Part shown: one piece after another, positions 18,034 through 27,619 of the stretch
Layout: each line of letters begins with the position of its first letter
Numbering within the stretch: the first letter of the stretch is position 1
Assembly (NCBI GenBank): GCA_963721115.1
Contig: CAVRIA010000006.1
Span: 372,001 to 436,000, forward strand
Length of the DNA stretch: 64,000 bases
DNA from: CAVRIA01 sp963721115
GTDB taxonomy: Bacteria > Desulfobacterota > Binatia > HRBIN30 > CADEER01
Direction: 5' to 3'
Notes under the pieces: model-generated
What the model saw: only the letters and a program-made list of their open reading frames with translations
The model's database searches: none
What the model was told of the DNA's origin: nothing
Made by a program: the position numbers and the translations under genes

Positions 18034-21000
18034 TCAGTGCTGCCGTCGCTGGCGCAGGCCGAGCAGGGCGATCAGGCTGAGCATGGCCAACGCCAGCGCC
18101 AGCAAGGCCGGTGACAGTGCCGGGGCCGGTGCCGCGCCGGTGATCAGGTCGACCGGGCCGCTGAGCGGTGGCACGGCGCAGGTGTCGACGATGAAGATGA
18201 CGTCCCCGCTCTTCAGCGGCCGGTTCAGCATGATCGAGAAGTTGCCGCTGGCGTCGGTGCCGCCGCTGCCGAGGAGCTCGTCGTCACCCGTACCGCCGTC
18301 GGGCACGCGGTTGGGGCCGACCTCGTAGACCTCCAGGCAGCCCGGGTCGCGGTTCGGCGACCCGGTTCCGGTCACCTCGTTCGAGCCGGGGTCGTCGCCG
18401 CCGGTGATCGCCGGGCCGATCGGTGTCGGGGTCTCGGTCGGCGTTGCGCTCGACGTGGTGGTCGGGGTCACCGTCGGCGTGTCCGTCGGACCGTAGAGCT
18501 GGCCGAAGACGCCGCCCAGGCTGCCGTCCTGGCCGAAATCTCCCGACGAAATAGGCGGCCGCGGCACCGCTCCGCCCGCCGGCGCACGAACGGACGGCGC
18601 GCCCTCGCCCGACAGAAATGCGACGGCAGCGGAGCTGTTCCACACCACGACCAGGCGCTGGCCGTCGTCGGCGATGCCGAGAGCCGGATACGACTGGTTG
18701 CCGCTGGTGTACGAGTTGACCTGGAACTCCGTTCCCAGGAACGCTCCGGCGCCGTCGAATTGCCGCGCGAAGACGTCGCTGCCACGGAACGTCGGAACCC
18801 CTCGCGGGTTCATGGGCTGCAGGTTGGCGGGCCGGTAGCTGCTCCAGGCGACCACGAAGGCCCCATCGGCCGCGGCGGTCACCGCTGCACTGTACTGATC
18901 GCCGGACGTGTAGCCGTTGACCTGGAACTCCGTCCCGGCCGCGTTGCCATCGCTCGAGAAGCGCTGGGCGAAGATTCCCTTGCGGTCGCCGTCTTGGTAG
19001 CGGCTCTCCCACGCGACGACGAAGTCCCCGGCCGCGTCCGTTGCCACCGCCGGTCCGCGCTGGTCCTCGCCGGTGTAGGAGTTGATCTGGAACTCCGTCC
19101 CGGCTGCGTTGCCGTCGCTGGAGAAGCGCTGGCCGAACACGCCGAGCTTGCCGCCGTCCTGGCGGTCGCTCTGCCACGCGACGACGAAATCGCCGTCCAT
19201 GTCCGCAGCCACCGAGGCGGAGTTCTGGTGATAGGCCGTGTAGGAGTTGACCTGGAACTCGGTGCCGGCAAAGGCCCCGTCGCTGGAGAAGCGCTGGCCG
19301 AACACGCCGTCGTCGTGGCCGTCCTGGCCATTCACGCTCGACCAGACGACGGCGAAGTCGCCGGCGTCGTCACAGGCGACGTCTGGTTCGTACTGGCCGT
19401 CGGTCGTGTAGGTATTGACCTGGAACTCGCTGCCCACCGGGTTGCCGGCGGCGTCGAAGCGCTGGACGAAAATGCCGGTCCTTTCGCCGTCGTCGAGCTG
19501 TGGTGGAGTGACGGCGGCGCGCGGCTCACCGTCGATGATGCGCCTATAGCCGTAGGCGGCGGTGTAACGCTGCCAGGCGACGACGAAGTCTCCGGCGGAA
19601 GCGCGGCAGACGGCGGGGCGCCCTGGCCCGGGCACGCAACTCCCGGCGGGAATCTCCACCTCGGGGCTCGAACGATCTCCGGCGCCGTCGTAGAGCTGCA
19701 AGAAGACCGTTTCGTCGATGGGCGCCGTCGTCGCCGGCCCCTGCCAGGTGGCGCCACAACTTCCCGCGCCGCTGCAGGCGGCACCTCTCGCCTCATAGGC
19801 GGCTTGGTCTCCGGCCGTGAACGTGTTGACCTGGAAATCGCTGCCAACGCCGTTTCCGTCGCTGTCGAAACGCCGGCCGAAGACCCCCCGGGCGCTGCCG
19901 TCCTGTTGGTTGCTGCTCCACACGACGAAGAAGTTGCCGTCGTCGTCGGAGGCGATGGAAGGGCTGGATTGGACCAGGGGCGTGTAGGTATTGACCTGGA
20001 ACTCCGTGCCGAGGAATGCTCCCGTGTCGTCGAAGCGCTGCGCGAAGACGCCGTTGCCGGAGCCGTCCTGTCCGTAGGCGCCTTGCCAGGCGATGACGAA
20101 GTTGCCCGTATGGTCCGAGGCGACCGAAGCCGCGATCTGCGCCTGAGGTGTGTAGGTGTTGACCTGGAACTCGGTGCCCAGAAAGCCCCCGTTGCTCGAG
20201 AAGCGTTGGGCGAAGATGCCGACGCCGCTGCCATCGTGTTCGCCGAAGCTCTCCCAGGCGACGACGAAATCGCCGGCGCCGTTCGACGCCACGGAGCCGC
20301 GCTGCTGACGGTTCTGGGTATACGAGTTGACCTGGAACTCGGTGCCCAGGAAGTCCCCGTTGCTGGCGAAGCGCTGGCCGAAGACGCCGGCACTACCGCC
20401 GTCGATGGCGTACCCGGCAGTCCACACGATCACGAAGTCGCGGTCGTCGTCGGCGGCGACCTTGGGCTGAAAAAAGTAACCCGACGTGTAGGTGTTCACC
20501 TGGAACTCGGTTCCCTCCGGAGCTCCGCTGCTGTCGAAGCGGCGGCCGAAGATTTTCGAGCCGTAGCCGTAACTGTTACCGTCCCAGACGACGACGAAGT
20601 CGCCGCCGTCGCCGCAGGCGATTGACGCGTCACCTTCGTACGAGCTGGACGGAGACTGGCTGCTGACCTGGAACTCCGTCCCCAGCAGGGTGCCGGTGCT
20701 GTCGAAGAGCTGGGCGAAGATCCTGCCTCCCACTCCCGCGACGCCGCTCATCGACCAGGCGAGAACGCCGCCTCCCGCAGAGTCGCGGCACATCGCGGGT
20801 CCGAAGCGGGGCGGCGCGCACATCCCGGTGGGAACTTCGTACTCCGTCCCCAGGGCCGCGCCGTTGCGGTCGAAGCGCTGTATGAAGACCGTGCCGGTCG
20901 GGCTGGTCGTGGCCGGCCCGTCCCACACCGCCACGAAGTTGCCCTGCGCGTCGGCGGCCACGTCCGCGTCCCTCTGGAAGCCCGGGGTGAAGGTGTTGAC

Positions 21001-21102
21001 CTGGAACTCCGACCCCAGCGGGTCGAGCTGCGCCGGGGCCGGTACCGTCATCGCCAAAATCAGGGCAGTGACGATCGCCGAAAGTCGAGCTGGTGCGCTC
21101 AT
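18034..21102 (-). CDS. surface protein, 14 propeller-type repeats, paralog 1
   Basis: A 1022-residue secreted protein. The start at 21102 is set by AGGGGAGGG just upstream; it gives a signal peptide ending PAPAQ. Next come 14 repeats of 50-65 residues (roughly residues 30-860), each with a DGDFVVAW strand, GVFAQRF and LGTEFQVNTYT. Repeats 8 and 9 resemble repeats 1 and 2 (GPATT insert; a C-x9-C pair within blades 2 and 9), so repeats 1-7 and 8-14 are a duplication. A TPT-rich stalk follows, then a small domain with GSGGTDASGNF and PLKSGDVIFIVDTC. The end is a PALSP motif, a hydrophobic segment and RQRRQH. Two seven-bladed beta-propellers displayed at the surface are inferred. The ligand is unknown. 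Confidence 0.8.
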   Translation of the reverse strand: MSAPARLSAIVTALILAMTVPAPAQLDPLGSEFQVNTFTPGFQRDADVAADAQGNFVAVWDGPATTSPTGTVFIQRFDRNGAALGTEYEVPTGMCAPPRFGPAMCRDSAGGGVLAWSMSGVAGVGGRIFAQLFDSTGTLLGTEFQVSSQSPSSSYEGDASIACGDGGDFVVVWDGNSYGYGSKIFGRRFDSSGAPEGTEFQVNTYTSGYFFQPKVAADDDRDFVIVWTAGYAIDGGSAGVFGQRFASNGDFLGTEFQVNSYTQNRQQRGSVASNGAGDFVVAWESFGEHDGSGVGIFAQRFSSNGGFLGTEFQVNTYTPQAQIAASVASDHTGNFVIAWQGAYGQDGSGNGVFAQRFDDTGAFLGTEFQVNTYTPLVQSSPSIASDDDGNFFVVWSSNQQDGSARGVFGRRFDSDGNGVGSDFQVNTFTAGDQAAYEARGAACSGAGSCGATWQGPATTAPIDETVFLQLYDGAGDRSSPEVEIPAGSCVPGPGRPAVCRASAGDFVVAWQRYTAAYGYRRIIDGEPRAAVTPPQLDDGERTGIFVQRFDAAGNPVGSEFQVNTYTTDGQYEPDVACDDAGDFAVVWSSVNGQDGHDDGVFGQRFSSDGAFAGTEFQVNSYTAYHQNSASVAADMDGDFVVAWQSDRQDGGKLGVFGQRFSSDGNAAGTEFQINSYTGEDQRGPAVATDAAGDFVVAWESRYQDGDRKGIFAQRFSSDGNAAGTEFQVNGYTSGDQYSAAVTAAADGAFVVAWSSYRPANLQPMNPRGVPTFRGSDVFARQFDGAGAFLGTEFQVNSYTSGNQSYPALGIADDGQRLVVVWNSSAAVAFLSGEGAPSVRAPAGGAVPRPPISSGDFGQDGSLGGVFGQLYGPTDTPTVTPTTTSSATPTETPTPIGPAITGGDDPGSNEVTGTGSPNRDPGCLEVYEVGPNRVPDGGTGDDELLGSGGTDASGNFSIMLNRPLKSGDVIFIVDTCAVPPLSGPVDLITGAAPAPALSPALLALALAMLSLIALLGLRQRRQH

Positions 21103-21156
21103 ATTCCCTCCCCTTGGACTCCCCCGCTCTTTACAGCGGAACCGCATCGCTCGCGA

Positions 21157-21185
21157 TGCGTATTCCCGCGCACCGCGGATGTCAA
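21157..21185 (-). promoter_or_regulatory. promoter of surface paralog 1
   Basis: On the minus strand TTGACA (21185-21180), a 17-base spacer and TACGCA (21162-21157), 55 bp ahead of the start codon. The same layout precedes paralogs 2 and 4. Confidence 0.5.
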
Positions 21186-21210
21186 CACAAAGAGACGCGG
21201 GATGCGGCGA

Positions 21211-21283
21211 GTCGTTACGTCGTTGGGTTGTTGGTCGTTGAGATCAGCAAAGCCCGACAGCCAACAACCCAACAACCAACAAC
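21211..21283. repeat. GTTGTTGG hairpin repeat, copy C
   Basis: Left arm 21211-21240, right arm 21261-21283 (CCAACAACCCAACAACCAAC), immediately after the stop codon of paralog 2. Nearly identical to copy D, so it was probably duplicated together with the gene. Confidence 0.65.
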
Positions 21284-24200
21284 TCAGTCGTGCCGTCGCC
21301 GGCGCAGGCCGAGCAGGGCGATGAGGCTGAGCATGGCCAACGCCAGCGCCAGCAAGGCCGGTGACAGTGCCGGGGCCGGTGCCGCGCCGGTGATCAGGTC
21401 GACCGGGCCGCTGAGCGGTGGCACGGCGCAGGTGTCGACGATGAAGATGACGTCACCCCTCTTCAGCGGCCGGTTGAGCATGATCGAGAAGTTGCCGCTG
21501 GCATCGGTGCCGCCGCTGCCGAGGAGCTCGTCGTCGCCCGCACCGCCGTCGGGCATGCGGTTGGGGCCGACCTCGTAGACCTTCAGGCAGCCGGGGTCGC
21601 GGTTCGGTGCCCCGGTGCCGGTCACCTCGGTCGAGCCGGGCTCGTCGCCGCCGGTGATCGCCGGGCCGACCGGCGTCGGGGTCTCGGTCGGCGTTACGCT
21701 CGGCGTGGTCGTCGGTGTCACCGTCGGCGTATCCGTCGGGCCGTAGAGCTGGCCGAAGACCCCGCTGCCGTTGCCGTCCTCGCCGCGACCCGTCATCAGG
21801 ATCAACCGCGGCGAAGCCCCGCCCGCGCGCGCAGGGCCGGAAGGTTCGCCCGCGGCGGGACCGCCGTCCTGGTCGCCGTGGCCGTCTCGCTGCGCTACGC
21901 GCGGACCTCCTCCCGCGCTCTCCCACACGGCCACCAGTCGTGCGCCGTCATCCGATACCGCCAGCCTGACGCTTTGCTGGTCGCCGGTCGTGTAGGAATT
22001 GACCTGGAACTCGGTGCCCAGGAACGTGCCGGCGCTGTCGAAGCGGCGGCCGAGCACGTCCTCGCCCGGTCCGTTGCGGGAGGTATTGTCCTCCCAGGAG
22101 ACGACGAAGTCGCCCTGTGCGTCGACCGCGACGGCCGGATCTTCGTTGTCGCCGCTGGTGTAGGTGTTGACCTGGAACTCGGTGCCGAGGAAGGCGCCGT
22201 TGCTGCCGAAGCGCTGTGCGAAGACGCCGTCGTTGTCTCCGTCCTGGCGGTAGCTCTCCCAGGCGATGACGAAGTTGCCGGCGGCGTCGGACGACACCAT
22301 CGGCTGATTCTGATCGCTCGACGTGTAGGTGTTGACCTGGAACTCGGTGCCGAGGGAGGCGCCGTTGCTGCCGAAGCGCCGCCCGAAGATGCCGTCGCCG
22401 TCACCGTCCTGGTGGTAGCTTTCCCACGCGACGACGAAGTCCCCGTCCATGTCCGCCGCCACGGTGGCGACGTCCTGGTCATCGGTGGTGTAGGTATTGA
22501 TCTGGAACTCGGTACCGACGAAGGCTCCGCCGCTGGTGAAGCGCTGGCCGAACACACCGTCGTTCAGGCCGTCCTGGCCGCCCTCGCTCGTCCAGACGAC
22601 GACGAAGTTGCCCGCATCGTCACAGGCGACGTCCGCCCGGTACTGCGCGTGGGACGTATACGTGTTGGCCTGGAACTCGCTGCCCACCGGGTTGCCCGCG
22701 CCGTCGAAGCGCTGGACGAAGATGCCGTCCTGGTCGCCGTCGTCGATCTGCTGCGGCCCGACGAAGCCGCGCGGCTGACCGTTGATCGGGCCGTAGTAGC
22801 CGTAGCCGGGATAACGCGCCCAGGCGACGACGAAGTCTCCCGCCGAGGCGCGACAGACGGCAGGGTTCCTGGGTCCGGGGACGCAATCGCCAGCGGCTAG
22901 CTCCACCTCGGGGCTCGAGGGGGCACCGGCCCCGTCGTAGAGTTGCAGAAAGACGGTCTCGTCGATCGGCGCCGTCGTCGCTGGCCCCTGCCAGGTGGCG
23001 CCGCAGCTTCCCGAGCCGTTGCAGGCGGCATCGGCCGGCACGTCGTAGTCCGACTGTCCTCCGGCCGTGAACGTGTTGACCTGGAACTCGCTGCCGGCCT
23101 CGTTCCCGCCGCTGTCGAAGCGCTGGCCGAAGACACCTAGGACGCTACCGTCCTGGGATATACTGCTCCAGACGACGAGAAAGTTGCCGGCGTCATCGGC
23201 GGCGACGGAAGGCTTGAACTGGCTCCGAGTCGTGTACGTGTTGATCTGGAACTCCGTCCCGAGAAGGGATCCCGCGTCGTCGAAGCGCTGCGCGAAGACG
23301 CCGTTTCCCGAGCCGTCTTGAAAGTAGGCCCCCGTCCACGCGATGACGAAGTTTCCCGTTTCGTCCGAGGCGACGGACGGCCTCCGCTGATCGGAATTCG
23401 TGTAGGAATTGACCTGGAACTCGGTGCCCAGGAAGCTTCCGTTGCTGGCGAAGCGCTGCCCGAAGATGCCGTCGCTGCTGCCGTCCTGTGAAAAGGAGGA
23501 GTCCCAGGCGACGACGAAGTTGCCTGCGCCGTTGGATGCCACCGAGCCATAGCGTTGACTGCCCATCGTATACGAGTTGACCTGGAACTCGGTGCCGAGG
23601 AAGTCTCCGTTGCTGGCGAAGCGCTGCCCGAAGATGCCAGTACTGCTGCCGTCGACAGCATAGCCCGCATTCCACACGATCACGAAGTCGCGGTCATCGT
23701 CTGCGGCGACCTTGGGCTGGAAGAAGTAGCCCGACGTGTAGGTGTTCACCTGAAACTCGGTTCCCTCCGGTGCCCCGCTGCTGTCGAAGCGGCGGCCGGT
23801 GATTCGGAGCCCGTCATAGCCGTAGCTGTCCCAGACGACGACGAAATCGCCTGCATCGCCGCACGCCACCGACGCGTCGCCTTCGTACGAATCCGACGAC
23901 GGCTGACTGCTGACCTGGAACTCCGTCCCCAGCAGGTTGCCGGCGCTGTCGAAGAGCTGCGCGAAGACCTTGCCTCCCAACCCGGCGATGCCTTGCATCG
24001 ACCAGGCGAGAGCGCCACCTCCTGCGGAGTTGCGGCACATCGCGGGCGCGAAGCGCGGCGGCGCGCACATCCCGGTGGGGACTTCGTACTCCGTTCCCAG
24101 GGCGGCGCCGTTGCGGTCGAAGCGCTGCACGAATACTGTCCTGGCAACGCTGACCGTGGCCGGCCCGTTCCATACGGCCACGAAGTTGCCCTGCGCGTCG

Positions 24201-24352
24201 GCGGCCACGTCCGCGTCCGCCTGGTATCCAGGGGTGAAGGTGTTGACCTGGAACTCCGCTCCGAGCGGATCGAGCTGCGCCGGAGCCGGGCCGGTCATGG
24301 CCAAAAGCAGGACGGCGGTGGTGACGGCAAATCGAGATGTTGCTGCTCGCAT
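21284..24352 (-). CDS. surface protein, 14 propeller-type repeats, paralog 2
   Basis: 1022 residues, exactly the length of paralog 1. It has a signal peptide ending GPAPAQ and 14 repeats with the same order of special blades. Blade 2 carries the PTGMCAPPRF..MC cysteine pair. Blade 9 carries its counterpart DCVPGPRNPAVC. Blade 8 carries GPATTAPIDETVF. The stalk GPTDTPTVTPTTTPSVTPT, the GGTDASGNFSIML domain and the PALSP hydrophobic anchor ending RRRRHD follow. GGAGGGGAGGG precedes the start. Several repeats contain D-x-D/N-x-G type loops that could bind calcium. The function is unknown; adhesion or polymer binding outside the cell is plausible. Confidence 0.82.
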   Translation of the reverse strand: MRAATSRFAVTTAVLLLAMTGPAPAQLDPLGAEFQVNTFTPGYQADADVAADAQGNFVAVWNGPATVSVARTVFVQRFDRNGAALGTEYEVPTGMCAPPRFAPAMCRNSAGGGALAWSMQGIAGLGGKVFAQLFDSAGNLLGTEFQVSSQPSSDSYEGDASVACGDAGDFVVVWDSYGYDGLRITGRRFDSSGAPEGTEFQVNTYTSGYFFQPKVAADDDRDFVIVWNAGYAVDGSSTGIFGQRFASNGDFLGTEFQVNSYTMGSQRYGSVASNGAGNFVVAWDSSFSQDGSSDGIFGQRFASNGSFLGTEFQVNSYTNSDQRRPSVASDETGNFVIAWTGAYFQDGSGNGVFAQRFDDAGSLLGTEFQINTYTTRSQFKPSVAADDAGNFLVVWSSISQDGSVLGVFGQRFDSGGNEAGSEFQVNTFTAGGQSDYDVPADAACNGSGSCGATWQGPATTAPIDETVFLQLYDGAGAPSSPEVELAAGDCVPGPRNPAVCRASAGDFVVAWARYPGYGYYGPINGQPRGFVGPQQIDDGDQDGIFVQRFDGAGNPVGSEFQANTYTSHAQYRADVACDDAGNFVVVWTSEGGQDGLNDGVFGQRFTSGGAFVGTEFQINTYTTDDQDVATVAADMDGDFVVAWESYHQDGDGDGIFGRRFGSNGASLGTEFQVNTYTSSDQNQPMVSSDAAGNFVIAWESYRQDGDNDGVFAQRFGSNGAFLGTEFQVNTYTSGDNEDPAVAVDAQGDFVVSWEDNTSRNGPGEDVLGRRFDSAGTFLGTEFQVNSYTTGDQQSVRLAVSDDGARLVAVWESAGGGPRVAQRDGHGDQDGGPAAGEPSGPARAGGASPRLILMTGRGEDGNGSGVFGQLYGPTDTPTVTPTTTPSVTPTETPTPVGPAITGGDEPGSTEVTGTGAPNRDPGCLKVYEVGPNRMPDGGAGDDELLGSGGTDASGNFSIMLNRPLKRGDVIFIVDTCAVPPLSGPVDLITGAAPAPALSPALLALALAMLSLIALLGLRRRRHD

Positions 24353-24406
24353 GTTCCCTCCCCTCCAGACCGCACGGTCCGTTCAGAAGAACCGCATCGC
24401 AGACGA

Positions 24407-24436
24407 TGCGTATTCCCGACACCGCACGGATGTCAA
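24407..24436 (-). promoter_or_regulatory. promoter of surface paralog 2
   Basis: TTGACA (24436-24431), an 18-base spacer and TACGCA (24412-24407), also 55 bp from the start codon. The flanking GGAATACGCATCG is shared with paralog 1. Confidence 0.5.
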
Positions 24437-24470
24437 CGCAGAGAGACGGGGCACCGCGGCGAGTTGTTAC

Positions 24471-24535
24471 GTCGTTGGGTTGTTGGTCGTTGAGATCAGC
24501 AAAGCCCGACAGCCAACAACCCAACAACCAACAAC
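24471..24535. repeat. GTTGTTGG hairpin repeat, copy D
   Basis: Left arm 24471-24491 (GTCGTTGGGTTGTTGGTCGTT), right arm 24513-24535, directly downstream of the stop codon of paralog 3. Confidence 0.65.
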
Positions 24536-27500
24536 TCAGTCGTCCGGTCGCCGGCGCAGGCCGAGCAGGGCGATCAGGCTGAGCATCGAGCAGCGCCACC
24601 ACCAGCAGCGCCGGCGATAGGGCGGGGGCCGGCGCCGTGCCAGTGATCAGGTCGACCGGGCCGCTGAGCGGCGGCACGGCACAGGTGTCGACAATGAAGA
24701 TGATGTCTCCGCTCTTCAGCGGCCGGCTCAGCATGATCGTGAAGTTGCCGTCCTCGTCGGTGCCGCCGCTGCCGAGGAACATGTCGTCGGGGCCGCCGCC
24801 GTCGGGCACGCGGTTGGGGCCGACCTCGTAGACCTTCAGGCACGTCGGGCCGAGGTCCGACGGCCCGGTTCCCGTCACCTCGTTGGAGCCGGGCTGGTCG
24901 CCGCCGCCGATCGACGGGCCGCCGGGCCCGCCCGGCATCGGTGTAACCGTAGGCGTGGCACTCGGAGTCAGCGTCGGTGTGATCGTCGGCGTCGTCGTCG
25001 GCGTGTTCGTCGGGCCGTAGATCTGGCCGAAGACGCCGCTCAGGCTGCCGTCCGGGCCGCTGTTGTCGGCGGGAACCCCGCGCGGCGAGACACGAGCCGC
25101 CGCCTCGCCGCCGGAAAGCGCGGCCGTGGGTGCGCTGCCCAGGCTGTTCCACACCACGATCAGGCGCTGGTTGTCGTCGGTGATGTCGAGAGCGGGATAC
25201 GTCGGCAGGGTGGTCGTGTACGTGTTGACCTGGAACTCTGTCCCCAGGAACGTTCCGGCACCGTCGAGCTCCCGCGCCAGGACCCGGTAGCCGGCGGGCG
25301 AGCTCGACTGGAAGCTGCTCCAGGCGACGACGAAGCGACCCCCGGCCGTGGCAGTCACGTTGGGGAACAGCTGTAGGCCCGACGTGTAGTCGTCGACCTG
25401 AAACTCGGCGCCGGCCGCATTGCCGTCGCTAGCGAAACGCTGGGCGAAGATGTTCACGCCGTCGAGGCTCGGCCCGCTACCTCGAAAGCCCGCCCAGACG
25501 ACGACGAACCTCCCCGTCCCGTCCGCCGCCACCGCCGGCTCCATGAAGGGCACGGAGGTGGTGTAGAGATTGATCTGGAATTCGGTGCCGGCCGCGCTGC
25601 CGCTGCTCGAGAAGCGCTGCAGGGAGATGTGGCTCCCGCTCCGCCAGGCGACGACGAAGTCGCCGTCCGGCTCCGCCGCTACCGTCTGACGATCCTGATA
25701 GCCGGTGGTGTAGGTGTTGACCTGAAATTCGGTGGTGCCGGCGAAGGCGCCGCTGCTGGTGAAGCGCCGGCCGAACACACCGGCTTCACCGCCGTCCTGG
25801 CCGCCGTCGCTCGTCCACACGACGGTGAAGTCGCCCGCGTCGTCACAGGTGACGTCGGGGTCGTGCTGGTCGTCGGTCGTGTAGTCGTTGACCTGGAACT
25901 CGGAGCCCACCGGGTTGCCGGCGTCGTCGAAGCGCTGCGCGAAGACACCGGCTCCGTCGCCGTCGTCGAGCTGCGGCGGAGCGATGGCGGCTTGCGTTTG
26001 AGCATTGATGACGCCTTTGTAACCGTACCCCGAGTAACGCTCCCAGGCGACGACGAAGTCCCCCGCGGCGGCGCGGCAGACCGCCGGGTTGCCGGGGCCG
26101 GAGACGCAGTCGCCGGCCGGCAGCTCCACTTCCGGGCTCGAGGGCCCGCCGGTGTCGTCATAGAGCTGCAGGAACACGGTCTGATTGATCGGCGACGTCG
26201 TCGCCGGCCCTTGCCAGGTGACGCCGCAGCTCCCCGAGGCGCTGCAGGCGACCCCCGCCGGGGCGACTTGGGACTGGTATCCGGCGGTGAACGTGTTGAC
26301 CTGGAACTCGCTTCCGGCCTGATTCCCGTCGCTGTCGAAGCGCTGGCCGAAGACCCCCGTATTGCTGCCGTCTTGGCCGAAGCTGCTCCAGGCGACGAGG
26401 AAGTTGCCAGGGTCGTCGGAGGCGACGGAAACCGCGGACTGGCTCGCCGTCGTGTAGGTATTGACCTGGAACTCGGTTCCCAGGAACGCTCCGGCGTCGT
26501 CGAAGCGCTGCGCGAAGATTCCCGAGCTCGGATCCGTCCTGCTTGTAGGCGCCCCTCCAGGCGATGACGAAGTCGCCGGTTGCGTCCGAGGCGACGGAAG
26601 GTCGGATCTGGTCGAGAATGGTGTAGGAGTTGACCTGGAACTCGGTGCCGAGAAAAGCCCCGGTGCTGGCGAAGCGCTGGGCGAAGATGCCGCTGTTGAA
26701 GCCGTCCAGGACCGAGAGGTCGCTCCAGGCGACGACGAAGTCGCCCGTGCCGTCGGACGCCACGGATGGCTCGATCTGAGAGCCCGGCGAGTAGGAGTTG
26801 ACCTGGAACTCCGTTCCCAGAAAGGTTCCGTCGCTGGCAAATCGCCGTCCGAAGATCTCGGCGCCGCCGCCGTCGTAGCCCGTCCACACGACCACGAAGT
26901 CGCGGTCGTCGTCGGCGGCGACCTTCGGGTTGGCGAAGGACGTCGAGGTGTAGGTGTTGACCTGGAACTCGCTGCCCTCGGGCGCTCCCGTGCTGTCGAA
27001 GCGGCGGCCGAGGACTCCGTACGGGGAGCGGCCGGATCCGGAGGCGTAGTCGCTCCAGACGACGACGAAGTCGCCGGCGTCGCCGCAGGCGATCGATACT
27101 CCGGACACGTGTGCCCCGGCTGGCGGCTGGCTGTTGACCTGGAACTCCGTCCCCAACAGGTTGCCACCGCTGTCGAAGAGCTGGGTGAAGACCCCGTTCG
27201 CCGGCCCTCCGAAGCCGTCGCCCATCGACCAGGCGAGGACGCCTCTTCCCGCCGAGTCGCGGCACATGGCGGGAGCGAACCGGGGCGGCGAGCACGTGCC
27301 GGTGGGGACCTCGTACTCCGTGCCGAGGGCGGTGCCGTCGCGGTCGAAGCGTTGTACGAAGACCGTGCGGGCGATGCTGCTCGTCGCCGGGCCGTCCCAC
27401 ACCGCGACGAAGTTGCCCTGCGCGTCGGCGGCGACGTCGGCGTGATTCTGGTAGCCGGGGGTGAAGGTGTTGACCTGGAACTCCGATCCGATCCGGTCGT

Positions 27501-27582
27501 GCTGCGCGGCGGCCGGGAGGGCCGAGACCACGGTCCCGGCCAGGACGGCGATCCAAGAGAGACGAGCCGCTGCTCGCATCAT
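24536..27582 (-). CDS. surface protein, 14 propeller-type repeats, paralog 3, two frameshifts
   Basis: Same architecture as its neighbours: signal peptide SALPAAAQ, 14 repeats, TPT stalk (TNTPTTTPTITPTLTPSA), a GGTDEDGNFTIML domain and a PALSP anchor. The frame slips by +1 in repeat 6-7 near 26525-26540 (KQDGS to SSGIFAQRF). It slips by +1 again near 24585 inside the anchor (ALSPALL to MLSLIALLGLRRR). The corrected length is about 1015 residues. It starts 37 bp after paralog 4 stops and has no promoter of the shared type, so it is probably co-transcribed with paralog 4. GGAAGGAG precedes the start. Confidence 0.78.
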
Positions 27583-27619
27583 TCACTCCTTCCCGAGCAT
27601 TGCGCCGTGGGGACCGTCT

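Noticed and set aside
18760..20625. Long plus-strand frames opposite the surface-repeat array
   Set aside because: They are antisense images of the repeats (repeating VDLELG-type strings) and lack ribosome sites and signal peptides; the minus-strand frames have both.
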